From positions 1,612,001 to 1,676,000 of the forward strand of contig NZ_CP082787.1 in assembly GCF_021462285.1 (NCBI RefSeq): DNA of 64,000 nt, written 5' to 3'. Origin of the DNA: Serratia entomophila (GTDB lineage Bacteria > Pseudomonadota > Gammaproteobacteria > Enterobacterales > Enterobacteriaceae). The position numbers were made by a program, and so were the translations under genes. The notes beneath the pieces were generated by a model. It saw only the letters and a list, made by a program, of their open reading frames with translations. It ran no database searches and had not been told where the DNA came from. Within the stretch, counting starts at the first letter, position 1. Every line of letters begins with the position of its first letter. This document shows positions 18,594 through 27,548 of this stretch, piece after piece.

Positions 18594-20768
18594 ATGCTAG
18601 AAAGAAACCGAGTGAATACTCCAGAGAAACAGAGCTCTGATGACATTGACATAGGGCGTTTTATTGGCGAACTGATTGACCATCGTTGGTTGGTTATTGG
18701 CGTTACCGCCGCATGTTTAACCATCGCCATTATTTACGCCATTTTTTCCACGCCGATCTACAGTGCAGACGCCTTAGTACAGGTTGAGCAAAAGAGCGCT
18801 AACTCCATATTGGGTGATATCAACAAGATCTTGCCTGATAGCCAACCCGAGTCTGCTCCTGAGATTGAGTTGATTCAGTCCAGAATGGTTTTAGGAAAAA
18901 CCGTCGAGGACATGAATCTGACTACCGCGGTCGAACAGGATTACTTCCCTATTTTTGGTCGCGGTTATAATCGCCTGATTGGCAATAAACCCGGCGTAGT
19001 TACTGTTTCTCAATTCACGCTGCCAGAAGAGTGGGAAAAACAAGTCATAACGCTGGTGGTCGGCGATGGGCAAACTTACAGCGTGGTTAAAGACGATAAG
19101 ACGCTCTTTAAAGGCAAGGTAGGCGAACCGTCAAATAAAGACGGCGTCAGCATCTTTATCACCTCGCTAGAGGCGAAACCGGGCACCACATTTACCGTTT
19201 CACATCGGTCGATGCAAAAAGCGATGAATTCTCTTTTGGCCAGCCTGAGCGTTACCGATCGCGGAAAAAATACCGGGGTGCTGGAATTGGACCTGACCGG
19301 TGAAGATCCGGTAAAAATCAGCGAAATCCTCAATAGCATCATCGGGAACTATTTGCAGCAGAATATTGCTCGCAAATCGGAAGAAGACGCTAAAAGCTTG
19401 GCGTTCTTGCAAACTCAACTGCCAGCTACGCGTTCTGAGCTGGATGCTGCCGAGAATAAACTGAATCAGTTCCGACAGAAAAACGATTCCGTTGACCTGC
19501 CTTTAGAAGCTAAATCTGTTTTAGATTCTTTGGTCTCTGCCGATACACAATTGAATGAACTAACGTTCAAAGAGGCAGATATTTCTAAGCTGTACACCAA
19601 GGAGCACCCGGCCTATAGGGCGTTGCTGGAAAAGAGAAAGACCTTAGAAGACGAAAAAGAGCGGTTAAATAAAAAAGTAAACCTGATGCCTAAGACGCAA
19701 CAAGAAATTGTGCGTTTAAGCCGTGACGTTCAGTCTGGGCAAGAAGTTTATATGCAGTTGCTGAACAGGCAGCAAGAACTGCAAATTTCGAAGGCGAGTA
19801 CCGTAGGCTATGTACGCATCGTAGACCCGGCAGTAACACAGGAAAAACCTGTCAAACCTCGCAAAATGGTCGTATTGGCATTAGGTATCCTGATTGGTCT
19901 GTTTCTGTCCGGTGGCTATGTACTGCTGAAGGCATTCTTGCTGCGCCGCATTGAGAGCCCTGAACAATTGGAAGAATACGGCATTAACGTTTATGCCAGC
20001 ATTCCATTGTCAGAATGGCAACGCAAGAAAGACAGAGAGTTGCTTGCCAGGAATAAACGCCAGAAAATTAAATCCAGTAACACTAACGCAGATAACTTGC
20101 TGGTTATTGGTAACCCTGCCGATCTGGCGATTGAAGCTATCCGCAGCCTTCGCACCAGCTTGCACTTCGCAATGATGGAAGCGAAAAACAATATTTTGAT
20201 GATTACCGGCGCCAGCCCTGGTATCGGTAAAACTTTCGTCAGTGCCAACCTGGCTGGGGTGGTTGCTCAGGCCGGCATCAAAGTGCTGTTTATCGATAGC
20301 GATATGCGCAAAGGCTATGCTCACGAACTTATTGGTGTTGCCGGTACCGAAGGTTTGTCTGATATTTTATCGGGGAAATTATCTGCGGCCAGTGCAGTAA
20401 AACAGACTCCAATTGCCAATTTCGATTTCATCAGCCGCGGTAAGGTGCCGCCGAACCCTTCTGAATTGTTAATGCACGCGCGTTTCAATGAGGTTTTGAA
20501 GTGGGCGAGTGAAAATTACGATCTGGTGTTAGTAGATACTCCGCCAATTCTGGCTGTGACCGATGCTGCTATCATAGGTAAAAATGCCGGTACGACATTG
20601 ATGGTTGCTCGTTTTGGTGTGAATACACCGAAAGAAGTGGATGTTTCCATCAGAAGACTTGAGCAGAATGGTATTGATGTGAAAGGCGTCATTATCAACG
20701 CCATAGTCAAGAAGACCTCTGGTTATTATACCTACGGCTACAATAGCTACGATTATTCATATAAGTAG
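18594..20768 (+). CDS. wzc: Tyrosine autokinase and polysaccharide co-polymerase Wzc
   Basis: A 724-residue inner-membrane protein. An N-terminal Wzz domain has a first helix near residues 34-54, a long periplasmic alpha-helical part, and a second helix near 425-445. The cytosolic BY-kinase follows, with Walker A GASPGIGKT, Walker A' VLFIDSDMRKG and Walker B LVLVDTPP. The C-terminus SGYYTYGYNSYDYSYK holds seven tyrosines, the autophosphorylation cluster. It sets chain length and drives export with Wza. An AGGATT site precedes the ATG. Confidence 0.97.
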   Translation: MLERNRVNTPEKQSSDDIDIGRFIGELIDHRWLVIGVTAACLTIAIIYAIFSTPIYSADALVQVEQKSANSILGDINKILPDSQPESAPEIELIQSRMVLGKTVEDMNLTTAVEQDYFPIFGRGYNRLIGNKPGVVTVSQFTLPEEWEKQVITLVVGDGQTYSVVKDDKTLFKGKVGEPSNKDGVSIFITSLEAKPGTTFTVSHRSMQKAMNSLLASLSVTDRGKNTGVLELDLTGEDPVKISEILNSIIGNYLQQNIARKSEEDAKSLAFLQTQLPATRSELDAAENKLNQFRQKNDSVDLPLEAKSVLDSLVSADTQLNELTFKEADISKLYTKEHPAYRALLEKRKTLEDEKERLNKKVNLMPKTQQEIVRLSRDVQSGQEVYMQLLNRQQELQISKASTVGYVRIVDPAVTQEKPVKPRKMVVLALGILIGLFLSGGYVLLKAFLLRRIESPEQLEEYGINVYASIPLSEWQRKKDRELLARNKRQKIKSSNTNADNLLVIGNPADLAIEAIRSLRTSLHFAMMEAKNNILMITGASPGIGKTFVSANLAGVVAQAGIKVLFIDSDMRKGYAHELIGVAGTEGLSDILSGKLSAASAVKQTPIANFDFISRGKVPPNPSELLMHARFNEVLKWASENYDLVLVDTPPILAVTDAAIIGKNAGTTLMVARFGVNTPKEVDVSIRRLEQNGIDVKGVIINAIVKKTSGYYTYGYNSYDYSYK

Positions 20769-20776
20769 TAATAAAA

Positions 20777-20807
20777 ATACGGCTGATAGCAACGCTATCA
20801 GCCGTAT
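20777..20807 (+). terminator. Stem-loop after wzc, probable attenuator
   Basis: ATACGGCTGATAGC and GCTATCAGCCGTAT form a perfect 14-bp stem with a 3-base loop, 9 bases after the wzc stop. No T-run follows, which fits partial rather than full termination. In the E. coli K30 capsule operon a stem-loop after wzc is known to lower transcription of downstream genes; the same role here is inference. Confidence 0.65.
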
Positions 20808-20865
20808 TGACATGCATGCGTTAAGAAATGGGCAGAGTTTCTATGGAAGATATGGTTAATTACAT

Positions 20866-22083
20866 ATGAGAGAATATAAAGACGGCCCTGTTGATAGTGG
20901 GTATAGATATAACAACTTCATGCTTATTACAGCTATATTCTTATGGCTGGTCTTTACCATATCACCCTTTATTTCTTTTTACCTTTCTCTTATTTTATTG
21001 GCACTTGCTCCAGAGGTAAAAAATCTAACCAGAAGAACGTTAGGTGTGCTTATTGTTCTCTCAGGGACCGTATATGTAGCCTCTCGTAACTTCAATGGTA
21101 CAGCGATTGACGATATAACATTTGTTTATTATCCTGTTTATAAAAGGATATTCTATGGTGCTGATTATTTTAGCTCATATTCTGCTGGGTGGGAGTTTGT
21201 CTTAGGTGGATTATTCAAATTACTGGCTATCACTACGGACAAGCCAGTTGAAAAAGACACCTTTACCACAGTATTTGTTTTTTTGCCTTATATAATTTAT
21301 TATATTTGGCTTGAAAAGTTTGGTCTGGAACATATCAGTCGGCATAAAAAGAACCTCTGCCTTGCGGCTTCGTTAGGCATTGTAGGGTTATTAATTCTCT
21401 CTATTCAGATTCGACAGGCACTAGCAACACCGATATTATTGCTTGCAATAGGTTACTTAAATAGAAGCAAGATAAAATCAACTTTCTTTACAGCCTTGGC
21501 GATTTTCACGCACCTGACGTCTATTCCGATTTATTTTATATTAAGAATTTTCATTAGCGACAAGACTAAGTATAAAATTATAGGTTTGGGTCTTATTGGC
21601 GTATTTGTGCTTTCCTTCCAGTTCCTGGTCAATACGATAGTTTCGCAAAGGTTGCTAGGTGTAGCCAGTTTTAAATTCCAATACTATATGGATAAAGACA
21701 GCGTCGTCACGCTGCTGGCATTTTTCTTCTCTCTTATTATAATGATTGTTGCCGGTTCCTTTTATTTCGATAAAAATGAAAAACTAAAAGGCTGGAGAAG
21801 CTTTACCGTATGGGGCGGTGCAGCATATATTTTGTTATTGCCTATCCCACTAGCATCGGATCGTTTGTTTATGGCGATGTCAGTATTTTTGATGGGGTAT
21901 CTGCTGTTCTTATCATTTTCGCGAATATCGACAATATTTAGAATGTTGCTGATTTTGTATTTCATCTTTAAATTCATAACTGTAGGTCCATTCTACGGCA
22001 TTATGGGAGCTGCAACAGGATTAGAGTTTTGGACAAACTATGATTGGATCGGGGATTATCCGCTCTATTTTTGGATGAAATAA
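20866..22083 (+). CDS. EpsG-family membrane protein, candidate Wzy polymerase
   Basis: A 405-residue polytopic membrane protein with about ten hydrophobic helices. The segment IQIRQALATPILLLAIGY and the following THLTSIPIYFI match the EpsG/Wzy-like pattern (R-Q-x-L-A, then H-x-S-x-x-P) seen in polysaccharide polymerases. It would join lipid-linked repeat units in the periplasm. It is the first gene after the wzc stem-loop and its base composition turns sharply AT-rich, suggesting acquisition. A second polymerase-type protein lies at 27523, so which one polymerises this polymer is unresolved. No clear Shine-Dalgarno. Confidence 0.7.
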   Translation: MREYKDGPVDSGYRYNNFMLITAIFLWLVFTISPFISFYLSLILLALAPEVKNLTRRTLGVLIVLSGTVYVASRNFNGTAIDDITFVYYPVYKRIFYGADYFSSYSAGWEFVLGGLFKLLAITTDKPVEKDTFTTVFVFLPYIIYYIWLEKFGLEHISRHKKNLCLAASLGIVGLLILSIQIRQALATPILLLAIGYLNRSKIKSTFFTALAIFTHLTSIPIYFILRIFISDKTKYKIIGLGLIGVFVLSFQFLVNTIVSQRLLGVASFKFQYYMDKDSVVTLLAFFFSLIIMIVAGSFYFDKNEKLKGWRSFTVWGGAAYILLLPIPLASDRLFMAMSVFLMGYLLFLSFSRISTIFRMLLILYFIFKFITVGPFYGIMGAATGLEFWTNYDWIGDYPLYFWMK

Positions 22084-22087
22084 TGCT

Positions 22088-23197
22088 ATGTCAACTGCCG
22101 CTCAGATTGAAGAAAAGATGAAAGTGAAAAAAGTGATGAATGTTTTTCCTGTACTCGATGCGGGAGGAACCGAAGATGTTATTCTTAAAACGAGCAATTT
22201 CCTAATAAATGAAAAAAAAGTAACTGTGTCAATTCTCGCTGATTGCAGTGGGGGGCGCAGAAAGCAAAATTTTATAGATACTGGCATAGAGTTATTTGAC
22301 AATCCTTCTGCAAAGAACAAAAAGGATATATTAGGTAACATACGATCCTTAAAGAAGGCTGCAACCCAATTTAAGCCCGATATTGTTCATACCCATTCTA
22401 TTTATTCGCTTATCGTTGCTTTTGGCGCTAAATTATTGGGCGGGGATTTCAAAATCGTCCATACGGGGCATGGCGGTCCGACAGCTAATTATGATGAGAT
22501 TTCACGAAACTTTTCATTCATGGCCGATCGGTATATTACATTGTCACGTGAGTCATTTGGGGTGATTTCCAGGGATGGGAAAAGAAAGAATGTACGTTTG
22601 ATCTATAACGGAACATCAGCACCGAATGAGGACGAGCTTTACCATGGAAATGAGCCGCAAAATAACGGTAAGTTAAAGCTAGGTTTTATCGGAAGAGTCA
22701 CGAAGCAAAAAGGGCTGCCGACGTTGATCGATGCCTTGGGCAAGATAAACCAGCGAGGCATCGATTTTGAGTTAATGTTGGTCGGTGATGGTGAAGATCG
22801 GCCGAAATTAGAGAGCCAGGTCAGTTCGCTGGGTTTGTCTGAAAAGGTTATCTTTAATGGATACTCCGAGGCGCCTTGGTTGTTGATGAAAGACGTGCCC
22901 ATTATCGTTATGCCTTCCTTATGGGAGCAAGCAGGTTTAGTCGCTATTGAAGCGATGATAAGAAATCGTACGGTGATTACGACAAGCATCAATGGACTAA
23001 AAGATGTGGTTATTGATGCCGAAACGGGTTATTTATTCGAGAAATTGGACTCGGAAAAATTAGCCGATATTCTTGAAGAACTAAGCTTGGGTAAGCGAAA
23101 ATTGATTCACATCAGTGAATCTAAGCGCAATGAATTTCTTTTTTCTGAGAGGACAGGTGAAAAAATACATGACCTCTATGAAGAACTACTTCAATGA
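22088..23197 (+). CDS. Glycosyltransferase family 4
   Basis: A 369-residue GT-B fold enzyme. The N-terminal half opens with VMNVFPVLDAGGTEDVILKT, the C-terminal half carries LKLGFIGRVTKQKGLPTLID, and PSLWEQAGLVAIEA is the GT4 E-x7-E motif that binds the nucleotide sugar. It should transfer a sugar with retention during repeat-unit assembly at the cytosolic membrane face. The start 4 bases after the upstream stop indicates coupling; an internal ATG at 22118 is an alternative. Donor and acceptor unknown. Confidence 0.85.
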   Translation: MSTAAQIEEKMKVKKVMNVFPVLDAGGTEDVILKTSNFLINEKKVTVSILADCSGGRRKQNFIDTGIELFDNPSAKNKKDILGNIRSLKKAATQFKPDIVHTHSIYSLIVAFGAKLLGGDFKIVHTGHGGPTANYDEISRNFSFMADRYITLSRESFGVISRDGKRKNVRLIYNGTSAPNEDELYHGNEPQNNGKLKLGFIGRVTKQKGLPTLIDALGKINQRGIDFELMLVGDGEDRPKLESQVSSLGLSEKVIFNGYSEAPWLLMKDVPIIVMPSLWEQAGLVAIEAMIRNRTVITTSINGLKDVVIDAETGYLFEKLDSEKLADILEELSLGKRKLIHISESKRNEFLFSERTGEKIHDLYEELLQ

Positions 23198-23214
23198 AAT
23201 CGTGAGTTAACCGA

Positions 23215-24276
23215 ATGAAAAAAATATTACATGTGGCGGAAACCATTAAAGGTGGAGTCGCAACGATTTTAAGACAATTGACAAAGGATACGGAAAATTT
23301 CAACGTTATCTGTCTCGTTCCCGAAGAGCAGTGCGAAGAAATTAAAGATACAAAAGCAAGGGTTCATACTTTTAAACGTTCAGGTCGCAACATTCGGTCG
23401 CTCTTCTCTTTGGCAATGGCATTTATTAGCCTCTACAAAAACGAACGTCCTGACATTGTACATATCCATAGCTCGTTTGCCGGTTTTATCTGTCGTGGAC
23501 TATTATTTTTCCTCCCGGGTAATCCAAAGGTAATATATTGTCCACATGCTTTTTCCTTTTTGATGGATTCAAGTAATAATAAAAAGAAAATATATGCCAT
23601 CATTGAAAAAGTGCTGTCTTATAAAACAGACTTGATAATTTGTGTAAGTCAGTTTGAGTATGATGAAGCTGTAAAATGGGGATTAAATAAAGATAAACTT
23701 ATCATTATTTATAATGGCGTGGAACCTCCAGAAACTATAGTCGAGAAATATAGCCAACCTGACGTTCAAGATGACACCTTAAATATTCTTTTTGTAGGGC
23801 GGCTAGACTTCCAAAAGGGTATTGATATTGTTGAACAAGTCGCCGACAAACTCGGAAATAAATGCAGAGTTGTGGTTGTTGGAGGCGGCGTCCTTTCAAA
23901 TCCAGAGCTTGTACAGGCGGATAACATTATATATTCCGGTTGGGTTAGCAAAGAGAATATGGCAGATTATTATCTGCAGGCAGACGTGTTGTTGATGCCC
24001 AGCCGCTGGGAATCTTTTGGATTGGTCGCGGTTGAAGCGCAAAGCTATGGGCTACCCGTTGTCGCATCTCGTTGCAGCTCACTGCCTGAGGTAGTAAAAG
24101 AGGGCTATACGGGGTTTTTATTTCCAATTGGCGATGTAGATGAAGCGTGCCGGATATTGCTGAGCCTTGATAAACAGCAGCTGCAGGGAATGAAAGAAAA
24201 TGCTATTGATTTTTACAAGAACAACTTCACCTCTAAAAAAATGATTGAAAAAACATTCAAACTATACAGGAGTTAA
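23215..24276 (+). CDS. Glycosyltransferase family 4
   Basis: A 353-residue GT-B enzyme. The start region KKILHVAETIKGGVATILRQ, ILFVGRLDFQKGIDIVEQV in the C-terminal half, and the E-x7-E motif in PSRWESFGLVAVEA place it in family 4. PHAFSFL in the N-terminal half is typical of this group. It follows the previous transferase by 17 bases and is AT-rich like its neighbours. Sugar specificity cannot be read from the sequence. Confidence 0.85.
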   Translation: MKKILHVAETIKGGVATILRQLTKDTENFNVICLVPEEQCEEIKDTKARVHTFKRSGRNIRSLFSLAMAFISLYKNERPDIVHIHSSFAGFICRGLLFFLPGNPKVIYCPHAFSFLMDSSNNKKKIYAIIEKVLSYKTDLIICVSQFEYDEAVKWGLNKDKLIIIYNGVEPPETIVEKYSQPDVQDDTLNILFVGRLDFQKGIDIVEQVADKLGNKCRVVVVGGGVLSNPELVQADNIIYSGWVSKENMADYYLQADVLLMPSRWESFGLVAVEAQSYGLPVVASRCSSLPEVVKEGYTGFLFPIGDVDEACRILLSLDKQQLQGMKENAIDFYKNNFTSKKMIEKTFKLYRS

Positions 24277-24479
24277 TTTCTTGTTTCATAGTGCGGCTGT
24301 TGTTTCTGATAACTAAATTTGAGTTGAACTAACCTGTGTTCCGCGCTAAGAATCTATAGATTTTAATCGACTGTTTTCGGATAAATTAAGCGTCATCAAT
24401 TGCTTGCTTATTACTCTATGAATTAAAACCATGGGCTAAGCAGAGTAATAGACGTGTTACATCATTTTTTGAGGGTATT

Positions 24480-25382
24480 ATGGAAGATAAAGTTAGCGTA
24501 ATTATTCCAACTTATGGTCGGAGTGATTTATTAATACGTGCAATTGATAGCGTACTGTCACAGTCACATCATAATGTCGAAATCGTTATTGTCGATGATA
24601 ACCATGGTGGCAGTGAAAGCCGTTTGCAAACAGAAAATATGCTAAAAATGTATGCGCATGACTCTCGTGTAATTTATTATCAGCGTGATAAAAATGGGGG
24701 AGGGGCTGCGGCTAGAAATTCAGGTATCGAGCAAGCAACCGGTGAATATATAACTTTTTTGGATGATGACGATTATTACCATCCTGAAAAAATAGAGAAG
24801 CAACTGGCTTTTCTGAAAAAAGAAAATATCGATGTTTGTCTCTGCGATATGGACATACTTCAGGGTAATGAGATTTTAAAAGATAATTATTATAAAGCTC
24901 AATGTTCTAATGTTGAAAGCTTCGTGCTGGCCGGTGTCTCCTTTACGCCAATGATATTCATGAAGCGAGCCGTCGCAGTTTCTATTGGCGGATTTTTTGA
25001 TACGCCAAGATTCCAGGACCATGTGTTTATATACAAAATATTAAAAAATAACTTTTCCGTTGGCGTATTACATGAAAGATTAGCGGTACATAACGATCAT
25101 GAAGAATTTAGGATAACCTCCGGCAGCAAAGGCTATAAAGGTTATCAAAACAGAATTCTTTTCGAGAGAGAGTTTATGCCTCAGCTTTCCAAGAAAGGAC
25201 AAAATAAACTAAAAATGATTCATGCCTGCATTGAATCTAAGATCACCACCGATAAGGATAGTCATGTTCTTGGTATTGTGAAGAGCTTTACAAATGGTCG
25301 GTTGATCAGAGGCGTGGAGACTTTTACCATATTTGGTAAAAACCTTGTGAGAAATATTTTTTTTAAAGGCCGTCACTTTTAG
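24480..25382 (+). CDS. Glycosyltransferase family 2
   Basis: A 300-residue GT-A enzyme. VSVIIPTYGRSDLLIRAIDS opens the nucleotide-binding domain, IVIVDDNHGG carries the first acidic pair and ITFLDDDDYY the DXD-type metal site. This inverting family adds glucose, galactose, GlcNAc or rhamnose; the donor is unknown. The start has a GAGG site. A 203-base AT-rich gap separates it from the previous gene. Confidence 0.85.
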   Translation: MEDKVSVIIPTYGRSDLLIRAIDSVLSQSHHNVEIVIVDDNHGGSESRLQTENMLKMYAHDSRVIYYQRDKNGGGAAARNSGIEQATGEYITFLDDDDYYHPEKIEKQLAFLKKENIDVCLCDMDILQGNEILKDNYYKAQCSNVESFVLAGVSFTPMIFMKRAVAVSIGGFFDTPRFQDHVFIYKILKNNFSVGVLHERLAVHNDHEEFRITSGSKGYKGYQNRILFEREFMPQLSKKGQNKLKMIHACIESKITTDKDSHVLGIVKSFTNGRLIRGVETFTIFGKNLVRNIFFKGRHF

Positions 25383-25459
25383 ATATAGTCGCTAATTTTA
25401 GGTGTTTAAAAATCCATCTATATGAGAGTGTATATCATGGCATTATCACGAGGTTGTAA

Positions 25460-26350
25460 ATGATAGAGAATTATAGCGTCAGCATATTGATTGTTTTATA
25501 CAATAAAAAACTAAATGAGTCTAAAACGTTAAAGTCATTATTGTCCTATAAAATTTCAAATGCAGAATTATTTATAGCGAACAACGGACCTAAAAATTTA
25601 GAAGTTGGCGATGATGATTTTTATAATCAGTTGGTGGAACACTTCGAAAAGGTTCAGATAGCAAACTTCATCGAAAATAGACCATTAAGTGTAATTTACA
25701 ACGATTTTATTAAATCTAATGCTTTTTCTGAAAGGTTCGTTTTACTCGATGACGATTCTGATTTGCCTGAAAAGTTTATCAATTCGATCAACTCAAAGGA
25801 CGATGATTTTGACTTAGAACTGCCAAGAATCAAATCGGTAGTTGATGGGGTTACTTATTATCCGCTTGAGCATGGGCGTGTAATCACCGAAGATAAAGAT
25901 AATTTGGATGTTCAGAGCACTATTTCAATTGGCTCTGGATTGATTATTCGCCGGAGTCTTGTCGAAAAGTTTTCTGATGCCGGGAGAGAGTTATTTGATG
26001 AAAGGTTTGCGCTGTATGGTGTTGACTATAGCCTTTTCAGAATAATGAGAAAGATTAAGGTAAAGAATAAAATCGACTTTAATATAAGAACTCACTCATA
26101 TATCAATCATTCTTTATCGCGTACAGAAGGAAAAACAAGCGAGCATACAGTGAATGAAAGACTGTACGATGCTATCTTAAGCGCACGGCATTATCCAAGT
26201 AGTAACACAATTTGGATACTATTAAGAAAAATCATCAAGTATACGTTGAATTTGAATTTCAAAAAAATAACATATATATTTTCAGTGTTCATCAAAGGGA
26301 TTCATCCTCGCTGCGCCGCTAATAAAAAGGTGTCTAGCAATACTCACTAA
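25460..26350 (+). CDS. Glycosyltransferase family 2-like protein
   Basis: A 296-residue protein with a GT-A-like start (YSVSILIVLYNKKLNESKTL) and an acidic metal-site segment RFVLLDDDSDLP. The usual first acidic pair (VDD) is replaced by LFIANNGP, as in some rhamnosyl- and galactofuranosyl-type transferases. A basic C-terminus may associate with the membrane. Start at 25460 follows CGAGGTTG. Distant from well-known members, so function is tentative; it probably acts in repeat-unit assembly. Confidence 0.7.
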   Translation: MIENYSVSILIVLYNKKLNESKTLKSLLSYKISNAELFIANNGPKNLEVGDDDFYNQLVEHFEKVQIANFIENRPLSVIYNDFIKSNAFSERFVLLDDDSDLPEKFINSINSKDDDFDLELPRIKSVVDGVTYYPLEHGRVITEDKDNLDVQSTISIGSGLIIRRSLVEKFSDAGRELFDERFALYGVDYSLFRIMRKIKVKNKIDFNIRTHSYINHSLSRTEGKTSEHTVNERLYDAILSARHYPSSNTIWILLRKIIKYTLNLNFKKITYIFSVFIKGIHPRCAANKKVSSNTH

Positions 26351-26387
26351 AGTTTTCCATTTTCATCTGATGAGCTCGAGAGGGGCT

Positions 26388-27548
26388 ATGAAAGTCCTAG
26401 TTGTGAATACGCTATATGCACCCTATCGTATCGGCGGTGCTGAGGTCTCGGTTCAGATTCTATGTGAAGGTTTAGTTTCACAGGGACACCAGGTGAAAGT
26501 TTTGACTTTACATAGTGAATCTTATCGGAAATGCAGCATCATCAATGGCGTCGAGGTTGTTTACCTGCCATTAAAAAATATCTATTGGCCGTTTGATAAT
26601 AGAAGAAGGTCGGGTCTAAGCCGCGGGCTATGGCATCTTATTGACAGCTATAATGTGGCTTCGCGTATCCAATTTGGCAAAGAGCTAGACATGTACGAGC
26701 CCGATCTTGTTCACACAAATAATCTGGCTGGTTTTTCCGTTTCTATTTGGTCTGCGGCAAAAAAAAGAGGGGTGAAAATAATTCATACGGCGCGGGATTA
26801 TTATCTATTTCATCCCAACTCTACATTGTATACGGATGGGGAAAATCAGAGCCCCCGCGGTTATGGTGTTTTGATTTGGTCTTTCCTGCGAAGGTTACAA
26901 AGCCGCAAAGTTTCGTCTTTTATCGGTATCAGTGAATTTATAAAGAATTTTCATATTGATAGCGGTTTCTTTCCTCAGTCTCAGACGCGCTCCATTTATA
27001 ATGCGGTGGTTGTTCCTCCGATGAAAACGAGGGAAGACATGCATTTGAGCATTGGTTTTATTGGAAAATTAAGTGCTGCGAAAGGGTTTGATACCTTCTG
27101 CCGGCTTATTCAAACGATAAGTGAAAAGAAGGGAGACGTAGTCGCGGTTGCTGCAGGCGATTATGCCGGAGAAGAAATGGCGAACCTGGCAAGGTTGGCG
27201 ACAGCGTCAGAGATTGAGGTTCTTGGCAGGGTCGATTTGCTGAATTTCTTGAACAGGGTAGATGTCGTCATCCTGCCGACGAAATGGCGTGAGCCTTTTG
27301 GCCGAACCGTAATTGAATGTGCTCTGGCCAATAAGGTTGTTTTGACCTGTGCCGTTGGTGGGATTACGGAACTTATGAAGATAGTACCAACGGTTTTTGA
27401 ATTAAAGAGCGATCTTACATACGGCAGATTAAAAGAAATAATGCGTGAAAAGCAGGCTGTCACACCCCAGATCAGGGAACTTTTTTCTTCCGAGAAGATA
27501 ACTCAGGAGTATATAGAAGAGTATGATAGAGTCAAAAATGGATTTTGA
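26388..27548 (+). CDS. Glycosyltransferase family 4
   Basis: The start is placed at the ATG at 26388, which follows GAGAGGGG and begins MKVLVVNTLYAPYRIGGAEV; the frame is open six codons further up. The 386-residue GT-B protein has the glycine-rich YRIGGAEVSVQ acceptor loop, IGFIGKLSAAKGFDTFCRL, and PTKWREPFGRTVIECA with the E-x7-E-like motif. Its 3' end overlaps the next gene by 26 bases. Confidence 0.85.
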   Translation: MKVLVVNTLYAPYRIGGAEVSVQILCEGLVSQGHQVKVLTLHSESYRKCSIINGVEVVYLPLKNIYWPFDNRRRSGLSRGLWHLIDSYNVASRIQFGKELDMYEPDLVHTNNLAGFSVSIWSAAKKRGVKIIHTARDYYLFHPNSTLYTDGENQSPRGYGVLIWSFLRRLQSRKVSSFIGISEFIKNFHIDSGFFPQSQTRSIYNAVVVPPMKTREDMHLSIGFIGKLSAAKGFDTFCRLIQTISEKKGDVVAVAAGDYAGEEMANLARLATASEIEVLGRVDLLNFLNRVDVVILPTKWREPFGRTVIECALANKVVLTCAVGGITELMKIVPTVFELKSDLTYGRLKEIMREKQAVTPQIRELFSSEKITQEYIEEYDRVKNGF

